In this document: positions 25,347-35,504 of the stretch, in pieces | Layout of the letters: every line of letters starts with the position of its first letter | How positions within the stretch are numbered: the first letter of the stretch is position 1 | Assembly: GCA_002946415.1 (NCBI GenBank) | Contig: NJPS01000079.1 | Location: forward strand, 930,001 to 994,000 | Reading direction: 5' to 3' | DNA: 64,000 nt | From: Rutstroemia sp. NJR-2017a BVV2 | Lineage: Eukaryota; Ascomycota; Leotiomycetes; Helotiales; Rutstroemiaceae | Translations under genes and position numbers: made by a program | The notes under the pieces: model-generated | The model's input: only the letters and a program-made list of their open reading frames with translations | Told to the model about the DNA's origin: nothing | Databases searched by the model: none

Positions 25347-26677
25347 CTACCACCAACGCTCACACAGCACTCTGCTCTCACTCATCCCCTCCATCCTACC
25401 AATCATCTCCACAAATTCATCCGTCATACTTCTCGGTCCACAGACATATACGACCGTCCCTTCTCTATCTTCCTTCGCGCCCAGAATGCTTTCTATATTC
25501 TCTATTTCTATCCTCGCTTTTTTCAACAGCAGCCCTTTGCCTCCTGTCCCATCTAGCTGTTCCGTCTCTACTTTGGGCTTTCTATCCATGGAAGACCCAC
25601 CATCAGATCCACCAGAAACAAACCCTACACCCTTCCACTTTCGTCCCCGATCCCTCTGCCGTGCAAATATCTCATCTAATTCTTTCCAGAAGAGAACTTC
25701 TCCATTTGCATCTTCTCTTCGCGACAGAGCTTTGAACCCATACAGCAAATTAACTTCCAGACCCTCTGGATCCAGATCATTGCTATCTGCATTCCTATCT
25801 CCAACTCGTTTTCCCTCACCTTTATTCCTCCACTCATCGCTGAGTTCCGCATCCAAAAATCGCAACATGCTAATAAAAGGATTGATCCCCACTCCCCCCG
25901 CCACAAAAACCACTTTTCTCAGCCATTTCAATGCGTTCCCTCCCATCTGTACGCCTGCCCCATCACCAATCTTCCCATCTCCCACCCCACTCACCCTGGG
26001 CGGCCAAACAAAACTCCCACCAACCCTTACCGCTAGCTGCGTGCCCAGTATCTCTTCCTGCTTCCGCCACAACCAGACCACAGGCGGATTTGGACTTTTC
26101 TGCACAGCTAGTTCTAACTCCAGATCCTCTTCCTGACCCAAATCCACAGACGCTGGATGAGAACTCGCAGGTGACGAACTTGCATTAGAAGGAGGACAAC
26201 TAGTCAACGTGAAACCACCCGGGCTTCTGAGCCCGGGTATGTGGAGATCTACCCATTGGCCTGGTTGGAACTATACTTGCATATATGCTCAGTCTCATGG
26301 TGCGTTCCCCGATACCGCAGCAATGGGACGCGAGAGGAAGGGAGAAAGGTCATAGGATAGGAAGGAGACGCTCAGCAGCAAGGATCAGAACGTACGAGTA
26401 TTCGTCTCTTTCTATCTAGAGGTTTCAATTTTATAATGCGAATTGAGTTGTTTATCTGAGTGATTTTGTGGAGTATAACAGGATGCAGTGTCTATCTTGC
26501 CTCGGTTAGTCGATTTGCTCCTTCCCAGCTTCATCTGTTCATCTATTATACGAGCGACTAAGTGGATATTATATGTCGAGGGGGGAGAAATAAGAAACTT
26601 ACGTCATCACGAATATCCTCTTTTGTGCGTTCGATATGTGGAATCGAACTTTTAATCGGACTCTGAGAAGTAGCCAT
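25347..26677 (-). CDS. OXNAD1-like NAD-binding oxidoreductase
   Basis: A ferredoxin-NADP reductase-superfamily protein, probably passing electrons between NAD(P)H and an unknown acceptor. There are three exons: 26677-26603, 26491-26396 and 26270-25347, giving 364 aa. Exon 1 reads PHIERTKEDIRDD and exon 2 TLHPVILHKITQINNSIRII, the start of the FAD-binding beta-barrel. Exon 3 opens with FQPGQWVDLHIPG and GGFTLTS, the flavin-binding part. NAD-binding motifs are VVFVAGGVGINPFISMLRFL near the middle and VVYVCGPRSMTDEFVE near the end, which finishes CERWW. Two Ser/Pro and Asp/Gly-rich insertions lengthen it relative to the animal OXNAD1. No targeting peptide is obvious. The final tryptophan pair is usual for this superfamily. 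Substrate and partner are unknown. Confidence 0.85.
26217..26238. repeat. 22-nt GC-rich hairpin inside the OXNAD1-like gene
   Basis: An 8-bp perfect inverted repeat (ACCCGGGC / GCCCGGGT) with a 6-nt spacer, inside exon 3 and coding for a Pro-Gly-containing loop. It may be coincidental. Confidence 0.5.
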
Positions 26678-27619
26678 TCTGCGGATAACAGAGATGCGCC
26701 TAAGGTAAGTGCGGGTTCGGAGACAAGGGAGAAACATTAGGTATCATGAGGTTTTGTATCGAGGTTGATACGAAGTTCGGGTGGTTGCATTTCGGAAAGT
26801 GGAGTGGCGCGGGGTAGTAGGGTCCAGCCACATACTCGGGCCGAGCCATATGCTCGACTCACCAGAAGCCAAACTATGAGGTCTAGCAATGAAGTCCCTG
26901 GAATTGCTGCTAAGAGAAAAATACTATCATGTAGAAAATCCAATATTCTAATAGGCTTCAGCACTGAGGTTCTAGTATACACTGCGACATCAACAATCCT
27001 CAAACCCAAACTTGCTCCTCGACTTCTTTGCTCGAGGTTCTGCTTTGTCCCTCTTGAATACCTCCGTTCCATCCTCGGAATATGAATTCACATCCCGGTA
27101 CACTGAGCAGCGTTGGCGTTCGGCTTTGGGGTTAGAACAGTGGCTGTATCGCGAATATTGGTGAAATTCCCAGTGTTACATCCTAGTAGATGCCAAACAA
27201 CATTGAGACCCTGAAGTATTCAGAGGAATGGACACTGGAAAGTTACTATATCATCGCTACTCAAGAGCAACCTGCAAGGCAGATGCTTCCTCACCTTATG
27301 AACACGTTTAACAAGGTAGCTTTTCCACAAGATGAATGAACAAAGAAGATCTATCAAATGGACAATGTTGATCTTTCAATGAGAAGGAGGGCCAAGCGAG
27401 AAGAATCCCAAGGCCTGAATAAAGAAAACGCCACATTGTTTTCTGGATTCTCCTTTTGAACAGAGGGGATAGGCTGGGTCGAGTAGGTATAAATCAACAC
27501 ATATGCGACGACAGATTCATTTGCAAGTGATCTAGACATCAGCGCAGCAGATACAACTTCTTGTTAACTGCACTACAGCACGATAAGCCCAGACGAAATA
27601 ACCACGACGAGCAGAAGCG
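26678..27619. other. Divergent intergenic region
   Basis: It lies between the leftward OXNAD1-like gene and the rightward repeat-tail gene. Opposite-strand frames at about 26737-27085 overlap each other and match nothing I know, so I treat them as chance. The region should contain both promoters. Confidence 0.4.
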
Positions 27620-28624
27620 ATGTCTAGAAGAATTACGCCCAAAGACATGGAGCGAGCCGAGAAAGATGTATTCCGGCGTATCCAGAAACTAACCGATCGA
27701 TGCCAGGATTGGGACGAAGAAGACCGGTTGATAAGGAAAAAAAGACAAAGCGAGGACGAGAAAAGAAAGTTCGAGGACCAAACGCGACGGGAGTTTAGAG
27801 AGGAGGAAATCTACGAGCTTGAGAACGACATACGAAAAGCCCGTGATCACCTCCGTGGTCTCCAGCGCGTAGAGTATCCTAAACGGGAGCCCATGAACAA
27901 CGAAGAAGCGAGAGAAAAGCCATACGCCAAACCACATGCTGCCCAACAAGACGCAACGGGGACGGCCTTCTGGGACGAAGTTGAGAAATCGCAGCGGAAG
28001 GATCGCGAGATGTACGGCGCGACCTATGATAAGTTCGCTAAGGCTACAAAAGAATTTATGCAGGATAATAGTAAAGGATTTCCCTGTATCCGGGTTTCCT
28101 CCGGGTGCCACAGAGAGAAGTGTGTCACAGCAGACAAACTCCGAATATGTCAGCATGATTTGGAGGATGTTCTTCGAGGTAGCGGACGCCTCTCTAAGAC
28201 ATGGCTCAAGACGCAGAGGATTCAGTGGCACACGGATAAGTGGGTAGGAAAGGGTAATCTGGAGCAACTGGCTACAGAGATGTTTCAGCTGCACCAAGCA
28301 ATACTCGACGCAGGCGAAGCCAAAGATTCCAGGGAATATAGGGAATCTAGAAAGTCCAGAGCTTTTAGAGATTCTAATCCCAAAGATTTTAGAGACCGTA
28401 AAGATTTTAGAGATCCTGAAGATTACAGAGATCCTAAAGATTTTAGAGATTCTAAAGATTTCAGAGATCCGAAAAATTCTAGAGATCCTAAAGATTTTAA
28501 AAATCACAGAGATTTTAAAGATCATAGCGATTCCAGATATTTCAGGGAATACAGAGATGCCAGAGAATACAGAAATGCAAGGGAATACAATCCTCGCCCC
28601 AGAGAGTCATCAAGAACCTGGTGA
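27620..28624 (+). CDS. Charged protein with QWHTDK motif and degenerate tandem-repeat tail
   Basis: A 334-aa single-exon protein of unknown function. Residues 1-100 are highly charged and look like a long coiled coil (many Glu, Arg, Lys). Residues 170-235 contain DLEDVLRGSGRLSKTWLKTQRIQWHTDKW followed by helices. This resembles the RWHPDK-type block of a family of fungal proteins with a J-domain-like C-terminus. Here the HPD triad reads HTD, so Hsp70 stimulation is doubtful. The last 95 residues are a degenerate run of RD-P/S-KDF units (28350-28600), so the length may vary between strains. No signal peptide or membrane segment is seen. The ATG follows a leader of about 80 bases and no better start exists upstream. 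Confidence 0.7.
   Translation: MSRRITPKDMERAEKDVFRRIQKLTDRCQDWDEEDRLIRKKRQSEDEKRKFEDQTRREFREEEIYELENDIRKARDHLRGLQRVEYPKREPMNNEEAREKPYAKPHAAQQDATGTAFWDEVEKSQRKDREMYGATYDKFAKATKEFMQDNSKGFPCIRVSSGCHREKCVTADKLRICQHDLEDVLRGSGRLSKTWLKTQRIQWHTDKWVGKGNLEQLATEMFQLHQAILDAGEAKDSREYRESRKSRAFRDSNPKDFRDRKDFRDPEDYRDPKDFRDSKDFRDPKNSRDPKDFKNHRDFKDHSDSRYFREYRDAREYRNAREYNPRPRESSRTW
28330..28570 (+). repeat. 18-nt degenerate coding repeat
   Basis: Tandem units close to AGAGATCCTAAAGATTTT, encoding RDPKDF variants in the tail of the gene at 27620. About ten imperfect units are visible. The antisense frame through the same array is also open, which is a by-product of the repeat. Confidence 0.8.
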
Positions 28625-29409
28625 GTGTTCTTCTTCTTCCTCTAGCAATCCCTTCGTAAGATTCCAACATTTCTCTTTCATATCTTGTCCGCCGTCGTTG
28701 TTTACTTTTGTTTCAACCCATGCGTCCCCTTTCCTGCCCGGAAGAACACCCGAAGAAAATGTTCTACGACCGCCTACGCCCCAAAAACGCACAAATATAA
28801 TTAAAAAAAATCATATGATTTTCATTTACCGGATATACAAGACATGAAATTGATAGAAACTAGACCGTGAAGTGAAATTGGTGAATAAACGGACTAGTAG
28901 AGAGAAATCCAATGTCCATTATAGTACCTTTCTATCTATTCACCTATGGACACGATCGTGAAAGTATGGAAATGAAATAGGTAATAGACATATAACTTGT
29001 AATACGTACCAGAAGTCCAATGTCTCTAGAACAGCACGCTGGTGCCGACCGAAAATTTAACAGTGAACTACTGAGGTGACGGTGTTGCTGATGCCACCAT
29101 ATGCAAGTGTTGACCAACATCATAGGTACAAACACCTCAGGGGATAATATCATAACAGATGCCTTCCTACATGCTGATGGTGTTGTGATCCGAGGGGAGC
29201 CAGTTCTACATTTCTGTTCACTGTTCCCCATAGCATTCATATAATATACACCGTAGCCCTCGAACATACCACAGGGCACCTCTTCCTCCACCCCGAGAGT
29301 ATGTATATGCTGAAAATGATCACATCATGCGGACTAGCATTGCTGCACAGAGCCCGGCATTTGTGTAAGATACAGCATACATAAAATGGCGAATCCCTCT
29401 ACTTATCCA
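28625..29409. other. Convergent intergenic region, nothing recognised
   Basis: The 3' ends of the repeat-tail gene and the flavin-reductase gene face each other here. Small frames (for example 28944-29291 on -) have no recognisable features. Confidence 0.4.
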
Positions 29410-30420
29410 TTATTTTTTCGCCTTTTTTGACTTTTTTTCCTTGGTCTTAACAGGGGTATGCTCCATACTGATATACCTCCCTTTGCTATAAGCCAACGAA
29501 GTCCAATTTTTCTCCGCTGCGACTTCCTGCGGCAGTTGCTTCATCATCTCTTCTCTCTCGTCCCTTTTCAGACCCCTGAGAGCAGGGTGTTTCTTCGGGT
29601 CAATTGGCTTCATAACAGGTTCCGGCTGCCGTATCTCCACCACTTCGCCCAAAACCAACGTATGATCACCCACCTCGATGAATCCCTTGTCTCCGTCCAA
29701 CACCCTGCATACTAACGCACGTCTGACGCCATGTCTCAAGACTCTGCGGGCCCGCTCGGTTGTAATGTCATACAAGAGTGAGATATCGGTCGGTCCTCCG
29801 TCGCGGGAAAAAGCAGTGGCGATGTCGACCGCAGGGCTGCGTGCTTCTAATATGTAGATCTCGAAAGTATTGGGGTGATCAGTCCCAGATGCGTCGAGTG
29901 TTGCTTTCAAGGCGTTGAGTGTCCGCGAGGGGCGCTTGATATTGAATGTGACGATCGGTTTGGGGGTGAGAGTTACAGTTGTGAAAGAGGATAAGGTTAC
30001 GCCGTGGACCTCGCTCTGGTGAAAGTTCGGTACGCCCATGACTACCACGGAGTTTACTAGGCGTCGCATGGCATCCCGCAAATTGGACGAGATTGGGGAC
30101 AGGGGGCTCGGTGGTTCTTTTGGTTTGGTAATATCATCTGCAGGTGCGAGATCGTCTGCTAGTACGAGATTGGGGTTATTATCTGATTGCCAAATTATGG
30201 ACGGATCCACGGGCTTGACCATAGAGTCCGAGATATCGAGCCCGTCTACTCCCTTGGTAGCATTCACGGGAACATTTCCTGCGCCAGAGGTAGCAGCCGC
30301 CGAGGAGTAAAATCGGGAACTTAGACGAGCGGAGGAAATTGACGCTGCTAATTTTGTCGGATTGTGTAAAGCATGATTAAACATCGGCTGGTTAGCACGA
30401 GAATGATCTAAAATGCCCAT
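29410..30420 (-). CDS. Flavin-reductase-like FMN-binding protein, probably mitochondrial
   Basis: A 336-aa single-exon protein with a flavin reductase-like split-barrel domain from about residue 105 to 275. Such domains bind FMN and use NAD(P)H to reduce flavin or accept electrons. The domain starts RDAMRRLVNSVVVMGV and continues with SSFTTVTLTPKPIVTFNIKRPSRTL, the usual FMN-phosphate region. Residues 14-50 (from the second Met, 30381) are basic, rich in Ser/Arg/Ala and carry RFYSSAAA, which looks like a mitochondrial presequence; this second Met could be the true start. The C-terminus is Lys-rich. The domain boundaries are by resemblance; the partner is unknown. Confidence 0.8.
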   Translation of the reverse strand: MGILDHSRANQPMFNHALHNPTKLAASISSARLSSRFYSSAAATSGAGNVPVNATKGVDGLDISDSMVKPVDPSIIWQSDNNPNLVLADDLAPADDITKPKEPPSPLSPISSNLRDAMRRLVNSVVVMGVPNFHQSEVHGVTLSSFTTVTLTPKPIVTFNIKRPSRTLNALKATLDASGTDHPNTFEIYILEARSPAVDIATAFSRDGGPTDISLLYDITTERARRVLRHGVRRALVCRVLDGDKGFIEVGDHTLVLGEVVEIRQPEPVMKPIDPKKHPALRGLKRDEREEMMKQLPQEVAAEKNWTSLAYSKGRYISMEHTPVKTKEKKSKKAKK

Positions 30421-30956
30421 GAATTAGCCTCAAATAAAACCCAAAAACCAGGAGCTTCAGAAAGCAACCATACGAAGAAGAGACGTACACTTTTCACAAT
30501 GTTTCCCCAGAGCCTGCCATCTCCAAAAGACCTTATGAAAGCTTCTCATAGCAATTGACTGCTGTGCCTGCACAAAAACACCAGAATTTCGGCCGATCAT
30601 TACGACTATGATGCTATCAATTAACAACAACCATCCGAATCTGACCAATGCAGGCCGTAACGTCAAAAGTCTTTGCAGGGCTGTGACTTCATAATAGCGA
30701 ACATTCCCCTCCACGCAAGGCTGACAAAAATAAAAAAATAACAATATCCCGGCACAATTGACAAATTGCGGCCGCCGTAGAAAAGTTCCCGACGCAAACT
30801 TACCGATTCAGTGAATTCAACAACCACTCCTCTCACTTGCGCTCTAGATAATTGCGAATCATTTACGATTCAATTCGGCCTACACCCACCAAGCGGCGCA
30901 ACTACTTCACTCTACGCACCGCCATTTGCATTATCTTCGCCCAGCACCCCACCATC
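30421..30956. promoter_or_regulatory. Divergent promoter region, flavin-reductase-like / bL31m
   Basis: Two genes for apparent mitochondrial proteins are divergently transcribed from this 536-bp interval. A small frame at 30457-30744 on - is not supported. Confidence 0.4.
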
Positions 30957-31439
30957 ATGCCGCCCACCCTGCACCCCTCCCCCTCCCTCCTCCGCAGCAC
31001 TCTCCTCCCCCCGCAACTCAGCCTTCCCACCCAACAAATCCGGCACGCCTCTCTCCTCAAGCGCCCCCTCCGACCCTACACATTCACGCAACTAGTCGCC
31101 CTCTCCGACGGCAGCACATACCTCACCCGAACCACATCACCACAGCCCGTATTCCGCAGCGCAAAAGACACGGCCAACCACCCATTATGGCAGCCCTCGC
31201 TCGAGAGTCTGAAGAACATTGAGAGCGACGAGGCGGGACGGCTGCGGGCGTTCAGAGAGCGGTTCGGACGCGGATGGGAGGCGGACGCGGGGCCGGCGGC
31301 GGAGAAGAAGAAGGATGATGGGGAGAAGGTGCAGCAGGAGGAGGAGAGCTTGATGGATTTGATTAGTGGAGGGGGGTCGATGGGGCGGGAGATGATGAAG
31401 GGGGTGGTGAATACGAGGAGTGGGAAGGAGAAGAAGTAG
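30957..31439 (+). CDS. MRPL36: Mitochondrial large-subunit ribosomal protein bL31m
   Basis: A component of the mitochondrial 54S large ribosomal subunit, of bacterial L31 descent. 160 aa in one exon. The ATG at 30957 gives a clear N-terminal targeting sequence (MPPTLHPSPSLLRST, then RHASLLKRPLRPYTF). The core is PYTFTQLVALSDGSTYLTRTTSP, the best-conserved part of fungal bL31m, followed by HPLWQPSLESL. The tail is Glu/Lys/Gly-rich and ends in a basic stretch, as often in fungal mitoribosomal proteins. The frame extends upstream of 30957 without another good start. It converges with VPS5 across a 0.47-kb gap. The symbol follows yeast. Confidence 0.9.
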   Translation: MPPTLHPSPSLLRSTLLPPQLSLPTQQIRHASLLKRPLRPYTFTQLVALSDGSTYLTRTTSPQPVFRSAKDTANHPLWQPSLESLKNIESDEAGRLRAFRERFGRGWEADAGPAAEKKKDDGEKVQQEEESLMDLISGGGSMGREMMKGVVNTRSGKEKK

Positions 31440-31912
31440 ATTGGGGTGTGGGGATGGAGGGGTATGGGATTGGGTTGGAATGGGAATGGGATTTAGAGAT
31501 TGATTGGGATAAGATTGGGACTGGAAATTTGGAGGGCTGGCTCAAAAACGATAACTCTGATGTAGGGAATGGGAAGTGGAAATCCCAGGTTAGAGATTTG
31601 GAGAGCATGCCCACTGTACATACATGTTGGCTGGATGTACGATATGATATACATGGACGGAGGAGATATGTCGATATGCCTGTCTGTATTTGCGCATGGC
31701 GTGCAATGTACCTACGAACAGCTGATTATACGAGCATGGTGGATAAAAAGCACAAGTGTTCACAATCGAACGATTATTCTCTGTACAAAAAATACTATAA
31801 GCGCTCCACCACCAAGCCAATGATGGTCTGGTAAAAGGATTCACCTCTTCGTTCCATTTGGTTCGTCCGCCTTACGTGCATATTTTTAGAGAATGGTATC
31901 ATAATCATCCCA
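31440..31912. other. Convergent intergenic region
   Basis: The interval is between bL31m and the end of the Vps5 gene. Small frames on both strands are not recognisable. Both 3' untranslated regions must be here. Confidence 0.4.
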
Positions 31913-33942
31913 TCATTCATCTTCCTCTTCCGCAGTCGCAACGGCTGCAGCCTGTGATTCTGTCGCTGTTTCACCTGACATTCCAGTCTCGGATGAAGCA
32001 CGTGCAGCGGGTTCGACGGGGGGCTTGTAGAAGGCGTGTTCATCTTCTTCGGCATCGAGTTGCATGAGGAATGTCTCCCAGAGCTCAATGAGCTGTAATT
32101 TGTTAGCAAGAACCGAAGTGGAGAGACTTGGTTAGCGACATACCTCCTTTTGAGCCTCAACAGCACTTTCCAAGAAGGTTTCCACAGCACTCTTGAAATC
32201 CTCAACCTTTTCACGCTCAAATCGATCAAGCTCCGTCTTCATCAAGCGACCCATATCCTCAAACAGTAACCTTGCTTGATGGACTTTCTTTTCCGCATCA
32301 GCAACTTCTCCTTGCATTTGATTCAAGCGGTCTTGCTGTGATTTGCCTTGGCGCAACAATTTCTCCTGGGTGGCCTTGCGCTTTTGCAGACTAGCTTCCG
32401 CGGAATGCCACGAGTGATAAGCATTTTGCCGTGAAGTGAACGCTTGCTTGATACTTCCAATAAGACGGATATACTCATCAATGGTGATACCCAAGGTCAA
32501 AACATCTTGTTGTGCTTGACGGTCATAGAGTTCCCTGATTCTAATTTGTAGGTCCGCCAGACTTTCGAGTGGTCCTGATAAAGATGCAGAAAGCTCCACC
32601 GCAGAAAGTGCTCGAAGCGAGCCAGAGAAATCACCTGCAGCTTCTGCAAGCCCCTTACGCTGGGTCACTACAACATCCATTGCTTTTAAAAGAGCCTTCA
32701 GCTGGTTTTCCAAAGCATCCAAGTAGATACGACGCTCATGAAACCACTAGATCAAGTTAGTAGCTATAAATATACTGGAATAGAACTTCCTCACATCATC
32801 ATGCTCAACAAACTTTCCACCACCGCCCACCGAGATTCCCAGACCACTAAACATTCCTTTACTCTCTCCTAGACTGGGCTCCTTGCGTTCCTTATGTTTA
32901 ACATCGACGTTAAATGCCTCGCTTTCCAAGAATAACTTCAAGTCTCCATCGTGTTGAAGAGTTGGATGCGCAGCTGTTTTGTTGAGCATTCTTTCCAACG
33001 CAGCTCGTCTGGATTCAACGAAATTGGTATCGAATCGTCCGACTGCTTGTTTTTCTGGGGGCGGGGGTACTACGATACCCGGGTTATTGGCGTGCAGCGA
33101 GTTGTAGAGCCACAAGAAATCCCTATATCTTCGAGTAACAGTAAATTCCGGTTGGCGGTAAGCCTTAGAAGTCGTCTATCCAGCAGTTAGTATATTGATA
33201 TATTTTTTCTTGAATTTCCAAGGCCCTTACCCTTGTTTGTACTGAGTATACGATATGAGAGCTGGTCAAATCTCCAACCTTGTGTGGGTCACCGACTGTA
33301 ATATCAAAGGTTGGTTTCGCCGCCTGTTCGATGCTAACGCTAGGATTGTTATCTCGTCGAATAGATCCGCCCTGTGATGGTTGAACAGGAGGTGGTATAC
33401 GAGGCCCAGGTATCGGTTCTGCTTCATCGCCCAAGTCTACGGAGTCCAACAGGGTACGGGTCGCGGAGCTTTGAGAAGAAGCTACAGGTTGTCGTATGTT
33501 GTGGGTAACTGTTTGTTCTTTCTGCGGCGGCGCAGGAGGTTGATCGGCTTGAGGTGTCGGCGCATTATCACCCAATGGTCCCAATGGACCTAAAGAGTCA
33601 TCTAAAGCTTCGAGTCTAACAGGTTGTGCTCCAGCTCGTCGAGGACCTCTTGAGGCCCGCCCCGCATGTGCCTTTGGCTGTGTGGCTGCAGGTGCGGATG
33701 CCTGCGACGTTGTTCCAGAGGATTCTACGAGAGAAATTAGAGGCGATGACCTTATGCACTCGAAAATTACCAACCTGCTTCTCCCGCCGATCCTCCTGCA
33801 TTTGGCGCAGCAGCTGGTGTTGTTTGAGCTTGGGAAGGGACATCTAGAATTGTTGTCAACAATGTCCTTTTGTGCTTTATTCTTTTCACTTTTGCAGAAA
33901 CATACCTCCCCAAGGCGAATCGCCCCCGACTTCAAGATCCAT
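31913..33942 (-). CDS. VPS5: Sorting nexin Vps5/SNX1 (retromer-associated)
   Basis: A PX-BAR sorting nexin that binds endosomal phosphatidylinositol 3-phosphate, bends the membrane and recruits retromer for retrieval of vacuolar sorting receptors. My model has six exons (33942-33906, 33843-33775, 33724-33231, 33175-32795, 32746-32144, 32092-31913), giving 587 aa. The N-terminal 170 residues are Pro/Ala/Gln-rich and disordered. The PX domain (about 178-295) contains DPHKVGDLTSSHIVYS, RQPEFTVTRRYRDFLWLY and the PPPPEKQAVGRF loop. The BAR domain (about 320-545) contains DALENQLKALL and long coiled helices. The C-terminal tail is Glu/Ala-rich. Introns are 48-62 bp and all have good GT/AG ends. 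Length is slightly below that of the yeast Vps5 (675 aa). Confidence 0.93.
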
Positions 33943-34464
33943 CGTCGCGGTTGATTTGAGAGGGACAAGAAATACAGGTTGTAAACAATCGCAGTGGAAT
34001 GAATCCGACCAAGTTCCAGAGAGAGTCGGCGCGGCACAGGCGAAGCTTCCGGTACGTATTGCCAAGAGTTTTGTAGTGAAGGCCGTTTCCCGTTGCAGGG
34101 ATAAGGTTATTGGAGCTCACCATCCAGTTGCATTAAATGCTAGAGCTCTGCACAACAAGGCATAGCACCATGTCTATAGTAACTTTGTAATTAGGGTTGA
34201 TTATTATTAAGTCTCCCGTTAGTTATATGAGATTTTTATAAAAGTCAGAGGGACTCGTTCTGGTTCAATTGAAACCTACTCAACCTTAATAGTTAGGCAA
34301 GCGAATCCATCAAAGCTGCAGCAAGCTATGTAGAACCGTCTATACACCCATTCTCCAATGGGCGACGCGCACCATAAATAATGGCAGGATAAATATTGAG
34401 CAGGACTGGAAATAGTATCCAGCACTGAAACAGTCCAATAGAAACAGTTTGCCCACAATCAAGC
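33943..34464. other. Intergenic, upstream of VPS5
   Basis: It lies between the start of VPS5 and the end of MED11, both leftward. It should hold the VPS5 promoter. Its small open frames overlap other frames and are not recognisable. Confidence 0.4.
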
Positions 34465-35080
34465 TCAACTCTTATTCCCACTCTCCCTGTTTTGCGGTAT
34501 TGGCTGTCCATTGTAAATGCCTTTCTCCAGGTCTTCAAGGAACTTCCTGCTCTTCGCCCATAATTCTGCTTCCATGTCTCTGCCAACTCTGCCGCTTCGA
34601 CTGTTCAACCAACCTATGTCGAGATTTCCCATGCCGCCATCTACAGTCACCTCGTCCGCTTTGTTCCCAGACGGTTGTCCTGGTGCCACAGGTCCTCCAA
34701 CGGGCCTTCCTTTAGCCTTAGTTTTGATTTTGTCTGCTGGTATTATGTCCGCCTCTTCCAATCCAAGTATTTGTCGTCGTAATCGCACATCTACCGATTG
34801 TAGAGTTCGGAGATATGCGTTCGAAGCAGCTTCAAAAGCCTGCCGTCTTTCCTGTGGTGACATGTTTTGATCTGATGCTTGTGATGCAGTGAGAATCTTA
34901 AGGGTTTGTCCGGCAGTCTGGACAAGCTGTAGAATACTCTGCGACTCATTAGATGACATAGCGGTGTCGATTGCGGAACATTCATTTCACCTTGTCTATT
35001 TCGTTGAGTTGCTGAATGCGCTCGGCTTTTGTGAACGGCCGAAAGGCTGATGGCTGTTCTTCTTCGGGTGATTCAGACAT
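34465..35080 (-). CDS. MED11: Mediator of RNA polymerase II subunit 11
   Basis: A head-module subunit of Mediator. Together with MED22 it helps link gene activators to RNA polymerase II. There are two exons. Exon 1 (35080-34991) encodes 30 residues ending FRPFTKAERIQQLNEIDK, the conserved start of MED11. Exon 2 (34938-34465) starts SILQLVQTAGQTLKILT. Total 187 aa. The intron is 52 bp (34939-34990) with a GTGAAATG donor and a CTAAT branch point just before the acceptor. The alternative acceptor six bases upstream would add Ser-Gln. A long C-terminal extension follows the helical core (residues 30-100), which is usual in fungi. The start codon is only 425 bp from the start of TAF5 on the other strand. 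Confidence 0.88.
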
Positions 35081-35504
35081 GGCGACGTTGGGCTTTCAAT
35101 AAAAAAGCTTGGAATATCTCGTTGAGGATAGGCTGTTGAGGACAGTAATGCTTGATAACTCTTGCGCCGAAATCGAGTGGTCGAGATTCAATTAAGTTCA
35201 ACCCCAGGAAAGTAGTGGGGGTTTTTGTGCTACAGAGGCTCTGCGGGTCGCCTGCATTAGCGTCGTATTTGATACAACCTTTCAATTGTTTGTGCCAGCC
35301 TCGTGAAATATCAAACCTTCCTCCTCAATTTCCTCGGCATTCACTCAGATCGCCCTTTTCCATATTAAGCATTTCTCCATCTTGTTATTAGGGAATCTGA
35401 GGGCGCAAACCGCTCATGGAGTAATAGAAAGGTGATGATTTCAGTTAATAGTGGATGAAAACTGGAATGAAGGCATCTGGAAAGAACATAGCAGCTGGCA
35501 AATC
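35081..35504. promoter_or_regulatory. Bidirectional promoter, MED11 / TAF5
   Basis: The 424-bp interval separates start codons of the divergent MED11 and TAF5 genes, both parts of the RNA polymerase II pre-initiation machinery. I see no definite TATA box. The region must drive both genes. Confidence 0.6.

Noticed and set aside
25486..26136. 216-codon + strand frame
   Set aside because: It lies wholly opposite exon 3 of the OXNAD1-like gene, whose NAD-binding motifs are unambiguous.
26737..27085. Two overlapping frames of about 110 codons, one on each strand
   Set aside because: Neither has recognisable text, and mutual overlap is typical of chance open frames in a GC-rich interval.
27689..28525. 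278-codon minus frame of Ile/Phe/Arg repeats
   Set aside because: It is the antisense of the repeat-rich gene at 27620; the sense strand has the charged coiled coil and the QWHTDK block.
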